From NCBI GenBank assembly GCA_036835325.1, contig DAITMF010000026.1, forward strand, positions 1-48,678: a stretch of DNA of 48,678 nucleotides, read 5' to 3'. The stretch comes from CAMCHP01 sp036835325. GTDB lineage: Bacteria; Bacteroidota; Bacteroidia; Flavobacteriales_D; Sanyastnellaceae. Below, piece after piece: positions 35,901-42,411 of the stretch (position 1 is its first letter; each line of letters opens with the position of its first letter). The notes beneath the pieces are model-generated. The model searched no databases, had not been told where the DNA came from, and worked only from the letters and a program-made list of their open reading frames with translations. The translations under genes and the position numbers were made by a program.

Positions 35901-36123
35901 CGAGTAATACAGGTTGGGCAATGGGGTCATAGGCCGCCCAAGCATCGTACATGCCGAGCGAAACATGAAACAGGTTACGCGCATGAACGGGAGGTCGGGC
36001 AAAGTCGTTGCGAATGGCCAAGAGCTGGGCTTCATTCCATTCGCGTGCTATGGAGTACTGCTGTGCCCATCCGCCGAAGGCGAGAAAAAAGAAGGCAGTC
36101 AATGCGATTAAACGGCAGGTCAT
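32950..36123 (-). CDS. Secreted vanadium-dependent haloperoxidase-family protein with T9SS sorting domain
   Basis: The 1057-residue protein has a signal peptide (about 1-20), a haloperoxidase/PAP2-type domain (about 25-640), Ig/cadherin-like beta repeats (about 640-975) and a type IX sorting domain (about 980-1057, LMLYPNPLESGQQLRIQS). The vanadate-site pattern is complete: Lys429 and Arg436 (K-x6-R, as Lys353/Arg360 of fungal chloroperoxidase), Ser537-Gly538-His539 in GYVSGHSTF, and Arg602 and His608 in SRIWGGIHPPADD (same spacing as Arg490/His496). It probably oxidises halide with H2O2 at the cell surface; an acid-phosphatase activity is the alternative. A perfect inverted repeat spans the promoter and start codon. 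Confidence 0.9.
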   Translation of the reverse strand: MTCRLIALTAFFFLAFGGWAQQYSIAREWNEAQLLAIRNDFARPPVHARNLFHVSLGMYDAWAAYDPIAQPVLLGNSFGGYSVPFEGVPTPTDLEAAREEAISYAAYRILSHRFEFSPGAAITLPYFNGLMAQLGYDISFTDADYSSGSPAALGNYIAQQLIAFGLQDGSNEAGEYSNTFYLPINDPIDMTQPGNPNMTDPNRWQPLELPLFIDQAGNPFTEAPPFQSPEWGYVTPFALTDDDLNVYTRDGDLYPVYLDPGPPPLIDTLGPRENDDLYRLGFTMVSVWQSHNDPTDGVLWDISPASKGNLGELPTDMADLLSVYDYFEGGDTGTGHPINPHTGLPYEPQVVPRGDYTRILAEFWADGPDSETPPGHWFSIHNYVTDQPSFQRRWMGEGPELAPLEWDVKAYLTLGGTVHDAAIAAWSVKGWFDYVRPVSAIRFMADRGQYTDPELPSYSTAGIPLMEGYVELVEAGDPLAGENGENIGKIKLYSWRGPDYIVDPEIDVAGVGWILAENWWPYQRPTFVTPPFAGYVSGHSTFSRAAAECMTAITGDAYFPGGLGVFPASQNEFLVFEDGPSVDILLQWATYRDASDQCSLSRIWGGIHPPADDIPGRLMGIQAAERAVNLANTFIFAGLPSVVAVEPSQSAVNIASAEGEFTLTITYNSPMDVSAIPVVSFPNLNPAASGALTLVSEAWTDATTCVATYSVTNTGETLLGIDVAISQGLSSSGNLQNEGGFTGVFSVDFEAPELLTIECVDGPLNRSYIGSSYAIDFTFNEAMLLSQPALVAPGPTLNNLIATGNDGQWLTDFVFRAEASVSDVEIENAVLEVFVTAADKAGNPIEILASNPGCIVDTRNPLLVSITANPQDYNPVTTTDNTVVLTLLFDEGMDETIQPTIELTALNAFFAFNAAESAWLDAQNFEAVFNESGAPLDFTSIGAVVTQVKDAVGNSMPELLIDEVFTSSESNQVGVLRGGSPLMLYPNPLESGQQLRIQSSEPFDHIRLYATDGRLIHQQHFPRQQKLAELTFRIPAGMYFIEVSTEMYRTRQCIVVR

Positions 36124-36150
36124 TGAAAGAAAGTTGTTCTTTCAAAGTTA
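36123..36150 (-). promoter_or_regulatory. Haloperoxidase promoter with a 9-bp perfect inverted repeat
   Basis: Minus-strand TAACTTTG (36150 to 36143) matches TAnnTTTG. The arms TTGAAAGAA (36123-36131) and TTCTTTCAA (36137-36145) are perfect inverted repeats around AGTTG. They cover the end of the -7 element, the likely transcription start and the first base of the ATG. Because the start lies inside the repeat, a DNA-binding repressor site is more likely than an RNA hairpin. Confidence 0.55.
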
Positions 36151-36202
36151 CGTCACAAGAAGCGCATTGCCCAAACTGTTTTGTGCAGCTCTTGCATTGC
36201 AA

Positions 36203-36484
36203 TTACAAGCGTCGAAACGTACCAAAAGGGATGAGTGACAGCGCAAAGGCGCGCAACGCACGCAGAAAACCCCAGCCGTCGCGCCACATAAGCAATGGCA
36301 GGTAGAGGCAGAAGCCGACGAAAAGCACCCCGTGCGCCCAGCCGGTGTATTTTACCGCCAAGGGGAAATCGAAGAAGTACTTAAGTGGCATGGCGATGAA
36401 CACCAATGCGATGTAGCTTATGCCTTCGGCAATGGCCACTTTTGAAAACTGACGGTAAAGTGCGCTGTCTTGGGAATGATTCAT
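36203..36484 (-). CDS. DUF3817 family small membrane protein
   Basis: The 93-residue protein has three hydrophobic helices and the DUF3817 pattern: RQFSKVAIAEGISYIALVFIAMPLKY, then YTGWAHGVLFVGFCLYL. The domain is also found fused to small transporters and is predicted to be integral to the membrane. No function is known. It is divergent from the peroxiredoxin gene, so the Crp/Fnr-like site between them could act on both. Confidence 0.85.
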   Translation of the reverse strand: MNHSQDSALYRQFSKVAIAEGISYIALVFIAMPLKYFFDFPLAVKYTGWAHGVLFVGFCLYLPLLMWRDGWGFLRALRAFALSLIPFGTFRRL

Positions 36485-36522
36485 CGACCGGGTTTATGAG
36501 CCATCAAAAATATCAATCATGG

Positions 36523-36540
36523 GGGTGATGTACGTCACCC
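36523..36540. promoter_or_regulatory. Crp/Fnr-type palindrome upstream of peroxiredoxin
   Basis: GGGTGATGTACGTCACCC has perfect 6-bp outer arms (GGGTGA / TCACCC) around TGTACG, and so contains the TGA-N6-TCA core. Its centre is about 42 nt before the predicted peroxiredoxin transcription start, the usual class II activator position. It lies in the 106-bp divergent gap with the DUF3817 gene. Confidence 0.55.
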
Positions 36541-36560
36541 TTAACGGAGTTTGGTGAAAA

Positions 36561-36568
36561 TACCTTTG
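36561..36568 (+). promoter_or_regulatory. Peroxiredoxin promoter -7-like element TACCTTTG
   Basis: This is an exact TAnnTTTG match 22 nt before the ATG at 36591. No -33 TTTG lies at normal spacing. That would fit a promoter dependent on an activator bound at 36523-36540. Confidence 0.55.
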
Positions 36569-36590
36569 TGGCATATCAAATGTATCACTT

Positions 36591-37235
36591 ATGGAAACTC
36601 CTATGATAACGATGCCGCGCATCGGCGACCCTGCTCCCGATTTCAAAGCGGTAACTACCACTGGCCCAATGAGCTTTCGCGAGCACATTCAAGGCAGTTG
36701 GGCAATTTTCTTTTCGCACCCTGCCGATTTCACACCGGTGTGCACCACTGAGATGACCGGCTTCGCGCTCGATCAGTCGTTTTTTGACGAACACAACACG
36801 AAGTTGATTGGTTTGAGCATTGATTCGATTCACGCGCACGTGGCGTGGGTGAACAATGTGCGTAAAAACACGGGTGTGTTGTTCAAGTTCCCAATCATTG
36901 CTGACATTGACATGTCGGTGTCAAAGCAATGGGGCATGCTTCAGCCGGGTGAGAGCGAAACGGCAGCGGTACGTGCGGTGTTCTTTATTGACCCCAAAGG
37001 CACGATTCGATTGATGATGTACTACCCGCTAAATGTTGGGCGAAACATGGAAGAGATCAAACGTGCACTGATTGCCCTTCAAACGGCCGATGAGCATAAA
37101 GTCGCGATGCCATTAAACTGGAAGCCGGGCGATAAGGTCATTGTACCACCACCAAAAACCATTGAGGAAATGGAGGAGCGTGAGAAGAGCGATTACGAAA
37201 TGATCGATTTTTACCTCGCGAAGAAATCGCTTTGA
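36591..37235 (+). CDS. 1-Cys peroxiredoxin (Prx6-type)
   Basis: This 214-residue thiol peroxidase reduces H2O2 and organic peroxides. The peroxidatic Cys51 lies in HPADFTPVCTTEM and is the only cysteine in the protein, which makes it a 1-Cys enzyme needing an external reductant. The C-terminal arm (about 160-214, WKPGDKVIVPPPKTIEE) is typical of the Prx6 subfamily. The gene is monocistronic, with a promoter and Crp/Fnr-like site upstream and a bidirectional terminator downstream. The haloperoxidase and desaturase close by also involve peroxide or oxygen chemistry. Confidence 0.94.
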   Translation: METPMITMPRIGDPAPDFKAVTTTGPMSFREHIQGSWAIFFSHPADFTPVCTTEMTGFALDQSFFDEHNTKLIGLSIDSIHAHVAWVNNVRKNTGVLFKFPIIADIDMSVSKQWGMLQPGESETAAVRAVFFIDPKGTIRLMMYYPLNVGRNMEEIKRALIALQTADEHKVAMPLNWKPGDKVIVPPPKTIEEMEEREKSDYEMIDFYLAKKSL

Positions 37236-37255
37236 TGATCCTAAAGAAGGGATAT

Positions 37256-37282
37256 AAAAAAGGGGCTTAGCCCCTTTTTTTT
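37256..37282. terminator. Bidirectional intrinsic terminator
   Basis: AAAAAAGGGGC pairs with GCCCCTTTTTT around TTA, with A and T tracts on the two sides. It lies between the convergent peroxiredoxin and desaturase genes and should stop transcription both ways. It overlaps the desaturase stop codon by a base or two. Confidence 0.85.
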
Positions 37283-38408
37283 ATGCGCCGATTTCACTCA
37301 GCGGCGGAATTCCAAATTTCTTGAGCATGGCAATGTGCGACTTTAGTGCTTTGCCGAAGGTTGGCATTTCGTTGTACGGTAGACCAAACTCATGGGCTGT
37401 TTCACGAACGATAGGTGCAAGAGCAGGGTAGTGCACGTGGCAAATGTTCGGGAAGAGGTGGTGTTCAACCTGGTGGTTCAAACCACCAGAGTACCAAGTC
37501 AGCCATTTCTTATCGGTTGCGAAGTTGGCCGTAGTTTTTAATTGGTGGGCCAAGAATGAATCTTCCATGTTGCCGGTAGCATCCGGTAATGGGAATTCGG
37601 TTTCTTCGATGACGTGAGCCATTTGAAAGATTAGTGACAACACCACACCGGCGATGGCATGCATGGTTACAAAGCCAATAGCAATCATCCACCAAGAGAA
37701 GGTAGTGAAAGCGACGGGCAAACCGATGAATAGAATAAAGTACACGACTTTGAGAAGCACCATCCTGACGAACAATGAGCGTTCAGAAGCGGGCGTTGCA
37801 GTCGGTTTGCGCAATTCGCGGTAGCGGTAATATTGAATGAAGTCTTTCGCTACTGCCCAAAACAAAGTTAGCACTCCATAAAGGAAGAATGCATAGAACC
37901 ATTGGTGCTTGTGGTGCTTTGCAGCTTCACCGTGGGGGTGGAAACGCAGGGTGCCGGCGCCGTCAATGTCATTGTCTTTTCCGGCGATGTTGGTGTAGGT
38001 GTGGTGCAGGATGTTGTGCTGGTACTTCCAGTTGATCACCGTACCCCCTAACAAGTTAAGCGTATGACCAATGAAGGTGTTAACCTTTTGATTCTTTGAG
38101 TACGCACCGTGGTTGGCATCGTGCATTACGGCCATTCCGATGCCGGCTTTCGCAATGCCCATGATGGTCCACAATCCTAGGCAGAGCCAAAATGAACCGG
38201 TCAAAACGAAGAGGAGCGCAAAGGGAAGGATGTAGAAGCTTAGCAAAATTGCTGTTTTCAGCTTCATTGAGGTGTTTGCTTGACGCGAGAGGTTGCGTTC
38301 TTTGAAGTAGGTGTCAACGCGCTTGCGAAGCGTTTTGGTAAAATCAGCTTGGTTGCGGTTTGAAAAACGGACAGTATCAGCCGAAGAAGTAAGGGGCTGG
38401 TTTGACAT
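37281..38408 (-). CDS. Membrane fatty-acid desaturase
   Basis: The 375-residue integral membrane protein has the three histidine boxes of the di-iron desaturases: HDANH (96-100), HNILHH (131-136) and HQVEHH (312-317), between about four to six membrane helices. The Q-type third box and the layout place it with the front-end/acyl-lipid (linoleoyl-CoA-like) desaturases. It uses O2 and reduced electron carriers to introduce a double bond into membrane acyl chains. It probably adjusts membrane fluidity. TACATTTC on the minus strand (38455 to 38448) and a TGA-N6-TCA site at 38506-38517 lie upstream. Confidence 0.93.
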   Translation of the reverse strand: MSNQPLTSSADTVRFSNRNQADFTKTLRKRVDTYFKERNLSRQANTSMKLKTAILLSFYILPFALLFVLTGSFWLCLGLWTIMGIAKAGIGMAVMHDANHGAYSKNQKVNTFIGHTLNLLGGTVINWKYQHNILHHTYTNIAGKDNDIDGAGTLRFHPHGEAAKHHKHQWFYAFFLYGVLTLFWAVAKDFIQYYRYRELRKPTATPASERSLFVRMVLLKVVYFILFIGLPVAFTTFSWWMIAIGFVTMHAIAGVVLSLIFQMAHVIEETEFPLPDATGNMEDSFLAHQLKTTANFATDKKWLTWYSGGLNHQVEHHLFPNICHVHYPALAPIVRETAHEFGLPYNEMPTFGKALKSHIAMLKKFGIPPLSEIGA

Positions 38409-38505
38409 AAATATGGTTTAATCTTTTCCCAAGAGGTTTACAATGCCGAAATGTAGTTATAAATGCAACCCGTTGGTAAGGAAAAAATCACAATTGGTTA
38501 TAAAG

Positions 38506-38517
38506 TGATGTAAATCA
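38506..38517. promoter_or_regulatory. Fnr/Crp-like palindrome upstream of the desaturase
   Basis: TGATGTAAATCA contains TGAT-N4-ATCA, the core of an Fnr-type site, and shares TGATGTA with the peroxiredoxin site. It lies about 70 nt before the predicted desaturase start. It is shorter than the other two sites and could be a chance match. Confidence 0.35.
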
Positions 38518-38525
38518 GGAATGAA

Positions 38526-38954
38526 TCAACCGCGGCCGGGCACGGTACAAATGTCTAGCCAAAACTGCAAAGTGGCTTTAACTTTACTGTAGAGGTGGTC
38601 GTAATCCATAGGTTTTACTATGTAACCGCTTGCTCCTAACCGATACGCACGCTCAACATCTGACGGGCTTCCTGAGCTTGTGAGCACTACCACCGGCACA
38701 AACTTGATTTCGGGGCTTTGCCTGATGCGTTCCAAGATTTCCAATCCACTAAACCCCGGAAGGTTGATGTCGAGGAAGATGATTTTAGGAAGGCTCTCCG
38801 GGGCAGACTGACTCAAGTCGGCCAGTACGTTCGGAATCGTTCCATTGTGAAAAGCTACATCCAGCTCAAGGCCCGCATTCAATTCGTCAAATACTGTTCG
38901 GAAAAGTTCTACATCGCCCCTGTTGTCTTCAACAAGAAGTGCGCGTGGTGCCAT
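38526..38954 (-). CDS. Single-domain response regulator (Rcp1-like)
   Basis: The 142-residue receiver domain has the acidic pair Glu9-Asp10, phospho-acceptor Asp62 in FLDINLPG, Thr/Ser in VLTSSG and the conserved Lys in YIVKPMD. No output domain is present. It resembles the small receivers that pair with phytochrome-type kinases (Rcp1). The start codon lies 3 nt after the stop of the histidine kinase, so the two form a two-component pair. Its downstream target is not visible here. Confidence 0.92.
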   Translation of the reverse strand: MAPRALLVEDNRGDVELFRTVFDELNAGLELDVAFHNGTIPNVLADLSQSAPESLPKIIFLDINLPGFSGLEILERIRQSPEIKFVPVVVLTSSGSPSDVERAYRLGASGYIVKPMDYDHLYSKVKATLQFWLDICTVPGRG

Positions 38955-38957
38955 AGT

Positions 38958-40670
38958 TCAAAGTTCGTCTAACGGTAATAAAATTTGGAAACAAGCCCCC
39001 TTACTTCGTTCATCATCAGCTTTCAACCAAATGCGACCTCGGTGACGCTCAACAATGCGTTTGCAAACTGCGAGTCCAATGCCTGTCCCCTGGAATTCTT
39101 CTCGTTTGTGCAATCGCTGAAAGATAACGAAAATTCGTTCAGCAAAAAGGGGGTCAATGCCGATTCCGTTATCGGTGACTGAAATTAACCGTCCGTTGTC
39201 ACGCTCTTCAAACTGCACTTTGACGTGCGGTGGTTCAAGACTTCGGTACTTCAATGCGTTGTCAATCAAGTTGATAAACAAACGTTCAATAAGAGAGGGA
39301 ATGCACTTTATTTCGGGCTCACCGCCGGTTATTTCAATGGTGGCTTGCGACTGTTCTATCCGCAACGCGAGCATATCACACGCACGATCAGCAATGACCC
39401 GCAAGTTTACCCGCTCGAAACCACCGCTTTGGCTTCCTACCCTGGAGTAATGCAGCAGGTCGTTCAGCATGATTTGCATGCGCTGAGCCCCTTCTACAGC
39501 ATAGGCGATGTAACGCTTCGCATCATCGTCAAGGTGGTCGCTGTAGCGCTTTTCCAAGAGCCGTGTGAACTGTGCAACCATGCGAAGCGGTTCTTGCAAA
39601 TCGTGTGAGGCAACAAAGGCGAACTCTTCCAGTTCTTTGTTGCTGCGCAGCAGGTCTTTGTTCAAACGCTCCAACTCGTCTTTCCCGCGCTGAAGCAGCA
39701 ACTTCGCGTAATGACTCTCTGTGATGTCTTGCACAGTGCTGATCATGAGTCTTTGCTCCGGCACCGGAATGTTCACTGCAGCCACGATGCGTTCTTCACC
39801 TGTTTTTGTGGTGATTCGTATTCCACTCCAAGCCATACGTTTGGCATCGCCCGAGGCAATATCAGCCATGATCTTACTGCGGAGTTCGTTGCGGTAGTGT
39901 TCGTCGGGGTAAACGTTCTTAAAGAACTGCTCAACGTCGGCAAGTTCGTCAGCTGGCCAGCCATACACTTCTGAGAACTTCGCATTGACCAGTGTTGTTT
40001 CGCCGGTATCAATGCGATTGACAGCAACGCCAATGGGCAAATGGAAAAGTGCTGTTTTAATGAAGCGCGCTTGGCGGTCTTGTTCTTCTTCCAGCCGCCG
40101 TTGTTCGCGCAAATCATCGAGCAAAAGCGTGCAATACACGATGCTTCCGGCGCTGTTTCGCTTTACAGTTCCTCGAATGCGAACCGGAACCTGATAGCCG
40201 TCACGATGTATCAAATCGGCTTCTCGGGTGAATTCTCCGTGTCCTTCAGAAATTGACGTAGCGCATAAGCGCTGAACATCCATTTCAGATGTTACAAAGA
40301 GCCGGTCGAAATGCGTTCCTCGCAGCTCATTTTGGCTCAGTCCGGTAAACTTCTCAGCACTTTCGCTTGTGGTTAATACAATGCCCGTAGAGCCGGTGAC
40401 CATCAGTACCAATCCATCGTGCGAAAGCAATGTTCCGATGTGGGCGTCACGGGCTACCAGTTTTCGGTACAATTGTGTAGTGACGAAGTAGATGACAATG
40501 GCCGACACCAAGACAAAAAAGAGCCCTTTGTATACCTGTATGTCTTCAAGGCTAACAGAATCAGCCACCAATAGCTTGGCAAATTCATCGGTCAACAGAA
40601 TCCACAGTACGCCAAGAATGAGATACGTGAGGGCCACAAGGCCGCCGCGTCGTGCGTTTTTGTACAGCAT
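38958..40670 (-). CDS. PAS-domain sensor histidine kinase
   Basis: The 570-residue protein has two membrane helices (about 9-26 and 48-66) with a short external loop, a PAS domain (about 77-185), a second PAS/PAC domain (about 200-318), a HisKA domain with His356 in FVASHDLQEPLRM and a HATPase domain (about 455-568; NLIDNALKYRS, VTDNGIGID, GTGIGLAVCKRIVERHRG). The DLQEPLR H-box places it with the phytochrome/PAS kinases that partner with small receivers. The ligand is unknown. A TTG-N18-TAATTTTG promoter lies just upstream. Confidence 0.94.
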   Translation of the reverse strand: MLYKNARRGGLVALTYLILGVLWILLTDEFAKLLVADSVSLEDIQVYKGLFFVLVSAIVIYFVTTQLYRKLVARDAHIGTLLSHDGLVLMVTGSTGIVLTTSESAEKFTGLSQNELRGTHFDRLFVTSEMDVQRLCATSISEGHGEFTREADLIHRDGYQVPVRIRGTVKRNSAGSIVYCTLLLDDLREQRRLEEEQDRQARFIKTALFHLPIGVAVNRIDTGETTLVNAKFSEVYGWPADELADVEQFFKNVYPDEHYRNELRSKIMADIASGDAKRMAWSGIRITTKTGEERIVAAVNIPVPEQRLMISTVQDITESHYAKLLLQRGKDELERLNKDLLRSNKELEEFAFVASHDLQEPLRMVAQFTRLLEKRYSDHLDDDAKRYIAYAVEGAQRMQIMLNDLLHYSRVGSQSGGFERVNLRVIADRACDMLALRIEQSQATIEITGGEPEIKCIPSLIERLFINLIDNALKYRSLEPPHVKVQFEERDNGRLISVTDNGIGIDPLFAERIFVIFQRLHKREEFQGTGIGLAVCKRIVERHRGRIWLKADDERSKGACFQILLPLDEL

Positions 40671-40689
40671 TGTTTCGTTGCGAGTCGAA

Positions 40690-40718
40690 CAAAATTAGTC
40701 TATTTCATTGAAATGCAA
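40690..40718 (-). promoter_or_regulatory. Histidine-kinase operon promoter (TTG-N18-TAATTTTG)
   Basis: On the minus strand TTG (40718-40716) and TAATTTTG (40697 to 40690) are spaced by 18 nt, a good Bacteroidetes promoter, 19 nt before the kinase ATG. The -33 part overlaps the end of the upstream pseudouridine synthase gene. Confidence 0.65.
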
Positions 40719-41532
40719 TAGATAAGCGACTCTTCAGAACCGGGTGGGTGAATTCAACTCCAACCGATCGCAACCGAAGTTTGCCCCGTGCCGTGCTCCC
40801 GTATAAGCGATCACCGACTATGGGATGCCCCAATGAACTCAAATGAATGCGCAATTGATGGGTGCGGCCATGCATGGGTTCCAGAATGAGTTTGCTGCGC
40901 TGTTCGCCACTTCGCGTTGTGTAAGGTTCAATTTTCACAACGCGAGTGATGGCGTCTTTTCCGTCAATGGGCGAATCAATTATGCCCTGGCCCGAGTAGT
41001 GCCCCAACACAATGGCTTCGTAGGTTTTTTTGACCTTGCGCGCTTCAAACTGTGTTCCCAAAGTTGCCAAAGCAGGTGCAGTTTTGGCGCATACCAAAAG
41101 GCCTTCAGTGGCATGGTCAAGCCGATGCACCGGAAGCGGGGCAGCCAATCGCCCTTGTGACTGGCTAACTTTCAAATTGAAGGCCAAGGCGTTCTTTAAA
41201 CAGCGCCGCTTGGCCGATGCCGTGGTCATTCCGCTTGGTTTGTATACCACTGCAAGGTCGTCGTCTTCATACACAACCTTTAGCGGGAACTCCCAAACGG
41301 GAGGGAGGCTATCTGCTGCAAGCAACGCAATCGGCATGCCCTTTCGCAGGCTGCTCAATTCGCTTAATGCTTCTCCCGTTTCAAGGTCAATAATGCGCTG
41401 GGCTTTCAGTGCTTTCTTAAGTGATTTGCGCGACGGCAACACTGCGAATTTACCTACCAAGTGCACGTAGGCGCGCTCTTCGGTTTCGCCACCCATCCGA
41501 ACGATTTCAAGCACTTCACCGGTCGGGCTCAT
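40705..41532 (-). CDS. RluA-family RNA pseudouridine synthase
   Basis: The 275-residue enzyme converts uridine to pseudouridine in rRNA or tRNA. The catalytic aspartate is Asp139 in VHRLDHATEGLLV. AVVYKPSGM (about 94-102), KKTYEAIVLG and GRTHQLRIHLSSLGHPIVGD are also family signatures. The N-terminal 80 residues are unlike the usual S4 domain, so the substrate cannot be predicted. ATG at 41532 lies 17 bp inside the end of the cation-efflux gene. The frame is open to 41586, but the longer start would lie deeper within that gene. Confidence 0.9.
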   Translation of the reverse strand: MSPTGEVLEIVRMGGETEERAYVHLVGKFAVLPSRKSLKKALKAQRIIDLETGEALSELSSLRKGMPIALLAADSLPPVWEFPLKVVYEDDDLAVVYKPSGMTTASAKRRCLKNALAFNLKVSQSQGRLAAPLPVHRLDHATEGLLVCAKTAPALATLGTQFEARKVKKTYEAIVLGHYSGQGIIDSPIDGKDAITRVVKIEPYTTRSGEQRSKLILEPMHGRTHQLRIHLSSLGHPIVGDRLYGSTARGKLRLRSVGVEFTHPVLKSRLSIAFQ

Positions 41533-42394
41533 CGAGGTATTCTTCGCCCGGAAGCGTGATTTCAATGGTGCTGTGCCGAATTCCACAACCGTTTAGGATC
41601 GTACGTGCTTGCTGACGAATCAGCGCAACTTCTTGGCGGTTCTCTGCCATCGGCACCACCAAATGGACCGACAAAATGATGCGCTCTCCGTCGAGCGTCC
41701 ATACATGCAGATCAAACACGTCGTCAACTCCGTCAATGCTGCGCAAATCTGCCTCGATTTGGTCTGTGTCAACACTTTTCGGCACCTTCTGCAAAATGAT
41801 GTTCACCGATTCAATAACGTTCTTTACAGCTCCGTAGATAATGTAGAGCGCAATCAACAACGATAGCCATGCGTCAATGGCATACCAACCCGTGAAGTAA
41901 ATAACGACTGCCCCCATCAATACAGCCACCCAGCCAAGTACGTCGGCAAGCAAATGCAACGACAAAGCCCGCTCATTCAATGAGTGCCCGTGACTGAGCT
42001 TCCGCATAGCGAGGTAATTGATGCCTATGCCGAATAAAGCAAGTACCGCCATGCCCTCGCTCATGGTGGCTTCGGGAGCATCCATCCGCTTAAACGCGTA
42101 AAAGGCAATCACCAACGAACCTACAATTAGAATCAGGCCGTTGAAAAGGGCGCCAAGCAGCGAAAAGCGTCGGTACCCGTAGGTGTAATTGTGGTCTCTA
42201 CCACGTGTGGCCAGTACCTGGAAGTACCATGCCAAACCTAAACTGATGCTGTCGCCAAAGTCGTGAAAGGCGTCTGAAAGTATGGCCAAACTGTTGGTGT
42301 ACCAACCCCCAACAAGCTCAATGCCAACGAAGGCCGTATTCAGCCAAAAGGCAAATCGGATGTTCTTTGTTTCGATTGGATGCGCACCTGACAC
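41516..42394 (-). CDS. Cation diffusion facilitator (zinc/cation efflux) transporter
   Basis: The 292-residue protein has six membrane helices and the CDF metal site: Asp41, His44, Asp45 and Asp48 in SDAFHDFGD, with His147 and Asp151 in HLLADVLG. The cytoplasmic C-terminal domain (about 208-292) has the usual VDDVFDLHVWTLDG. The HxxxD pattern suggests Zn2+ with possible Co2+ or Cd2+. The start is GTG at 42394, only 4 nt after a minus-strand TACCTTCG element, so it may be leaderless. It overlaps the downstream pseudouridine synthase by 17 bp. Confidence 0.93.
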   Translation of the reverse strand: MSGAHPIETKNIRFAFWLNTAFVGIELVGGWYTNSLAILSDAFHDFGDSISLGLAWYFQVLATRGRDHNYTYGYRRFSLLGALFNGLILIVGSLVIAFYAFKRMDAPEATMSEGMAVLALFGIGINYLAMRKLSHGHSLNERALSLHLLADVLGWVAVLMGAVVIYFTGWYAIDAWLSLLIALYIIYGAVKNVIESVNIILQKVPKSVDTDQIEADLRSIDGVDDVFDLHVWTLDGERIILSVHLVVPMAENRQEVALIRQQARTILNGCGIRHSTIEITLPGEEYLDEPDR

Positions 42395-42411
42395 GCAGCG
42401 AAGGTAATCAA

